This document shows positions 32,180-32,606 of a stretch of 32,606 bases of DNA, piece after piece (within the stretch, counting starts at the first letter, position 1; the number at the start of each line of letters is the position of its first letter). Location of the stretch: positions 74,007-106,612 of the forward strand of contig JAGLDY010000015.1 of NCBI GenBank assembly GCA_023145375.1. Reading direction: 5' to 3'. A program made the position numbers and the translations under genes. The notes beneath the pieces are model-generated. The model had not been told where the DNA came from. It was given only the letters and a program-made list of their open reading frames with translations, and searched no databases. The DNA comes from Candidatus Sabulitectum sp. Its GTDB lineage: Bacteria; Fermentibacterota; Fermentibacteria; Fermentibacterales; JCC-6.

Positions 32180-32196
32180 CTGGTACGGCGATTGCT
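32180..32196 (+). promoter_or_regulatory. Sigma-54 promoter of the secreted-protein gene
   Basis: CTGGTACG (32180-32187), four bases, then TTGCT (32192-32196) matches the consensus YTGGCACG-N4-TTGCW with a single change (C to T). GG and GC are exactly 10 bases apart. Transcription should start near 32207, 29 bases before the ATG. Confidence 0.78.
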
Positions 32197-32235
32197 TCCC
32201 TATGCAGTACAACGAATATGAAAGGAAGAAAAGAC

Positions 32236-32606
32236 ATGAAATTGACAATGTTTGCTGTATTCTTGCTTACAATTGTTGCTCTTGCAGAACAGATTGCAGT
32301 TGATCCGGGTCATGTCCCTGAAAAGGATCCAGACTGGCTGCTTTATGATGACGGTACTGCCGCCTGGCTTACATGGGGCGGAATGTACAGAGGTGTATGG
32401 TTCAACATCCAGGATTTCAATCCCTCAGCAGCTGGTACAATGATTTACCAGTCAGAATTCTGGTTCTATCATCACTCCAGCTACCCCTGGGACACATCCG
32501 ATTTCTATGCTGAGGTCTGGAATGGTGATAGCGCTGGCCCCACATCTTTACTGGATCAGACATTGGCTGCAGCGGTGCACTACGCACCTGTCTATGTAAC
32601 CTATGA
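32236..32606 (+). CDS. Secreted protein, N-terminal part (runs off the window)
   Basis: The first 123 codons are present. A signal peptide (MKLTMFAVFLLTIVALAEQ, cut probably after ALA) leads into a mature region with DPDWLLYDDGTAAWLTWGG, MYRGVWFNI and FWFYHHSSYPWDTSDFYAEV, an aromatic beta-rich pattern like that of large exported proteins with jelly-roll domains. The family cannot be named from this part. AGGAAG lies 7 bases before the ATG. Expression is probably under the sigma-54 promoter at 32180 and the divergent giant activator. The frame has no stop before the window ends. Confidence 0.75.
   Translation, partial: MKLTMFAVFLLTIVALAEQIAVDPGHVPEKDPDWLLYDDGTAAWLTWGGMYRGVWFNIQDFNPSAAGTMIYQSEFWFYHHSSYPWDTSDFYAEVWNGDSAGPTSLLDQTLAAAVHYAPVYVTY

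Noticed and set aside
1-32606. tRNA, rRNA, CRISPR arrays, transposases, riboswitches
   Set aside because: No cloverleaf, rRNA-like, regularly spaced repeat, DDE/HUH transposase or known riboswitch core was seen on either strand by eye.

Overview
The window is dense bacterial chromosome of moderate GC, with no rRNA, tRNA, CRISPR array or insertion sequence that I can see. The gene content points to an uncultured anaerobic or fermentative bacterium with a Gram-negative type envelope. Evidence for this is two flavin/Fe-S NAD(P) transhydrogenase-type gene sets in one operon, lipoprotein signal peptides, a six-bladed propeller lipoprotein, an HtrA-like protease and sigma-54 regulators. An FCB-group or Fermentibacteria-like lineage is a guess from the style of the proteins, not a demonstrated placement.

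Layout. 1-5.2 kb holds the tail of a thioredoxin-fold protein, a small secreted protein, a MATE exporter, a TauE/SafE permease, a tyrosine/dual-specificity phosphatase, an AlkD-like DNA glycosylase and an unrecognised membrane protein. 5.3-10.7 kb holds an HtrA-like protease with a PDZ domain, an Isf-like flavoprotein with a TDT/SLAC1-type transporter, a DUF445 protein and a pseudopilin-like lipoprotein. 10.7-14.7 kb (minus strand) holds a hybrid-sensor-style histidine kinase overlapping an NtrC-type response regulator whose AAA+ domain has lost its sigma-54 contact loop, preceded by a small Cys-rich protein. 14.8-17.4 kb is an accessory patch: a Phd/ParE toxin-antitoxin pair, a beta-propeller lipoprotein, and a BrnT/BrnA-like pair with a consensus promoter that should make a leaderless mRNA.

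17.4-26.9 kb is the metabolic core, a six-gene minus-strand operon: nfnA, nfnB, a REC protein with two Lrp/AsnC-type ligand-binding (RAM-like) domains, nuoE-like, nuoF/hydB-like, and a 1221-residue chimera. The chimera joins a NuoG-type [2Fe-2S] N-terminus, a GltD/NfnB-type FAD/NAD(P) module, ferredoxin clusters and a molybdopterin-oxidoreductase fold that lacks the catalytic Cys/Sec. The last three genes resemble the Sporomusa-type transhydrogenase (Stn), with an added Mo-fold domain. The operon therefore seems to encode two different NADH/NADPH/ferredoxin balancing machines with an in-operon candidate redox or ligand sensor.

27.2-32.6 kb holds an Rh/Amt ammonium transporter and a 1210-residue sigma-54 activator. 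The activator is built from a dead-looking kinase domain, a degenerate NTPase, a helical TPR-like region, an intact AAA+ domain with a GAFTGA-like loop, and a Fis-type HTH. Divergent from it is a secreted-protein gene that runs off the window. The gap between them carries a near-consensus sigma-54 promoter for the secreted gene and, about 100 bp upstream of its start point, two direct repeats of a GGGA-N5-TCCC-like dyad. This looks like a complete enhancer/promoter/activator circuit and, with the chimeric transhydrogenase operon, is the most interesting part of the window.
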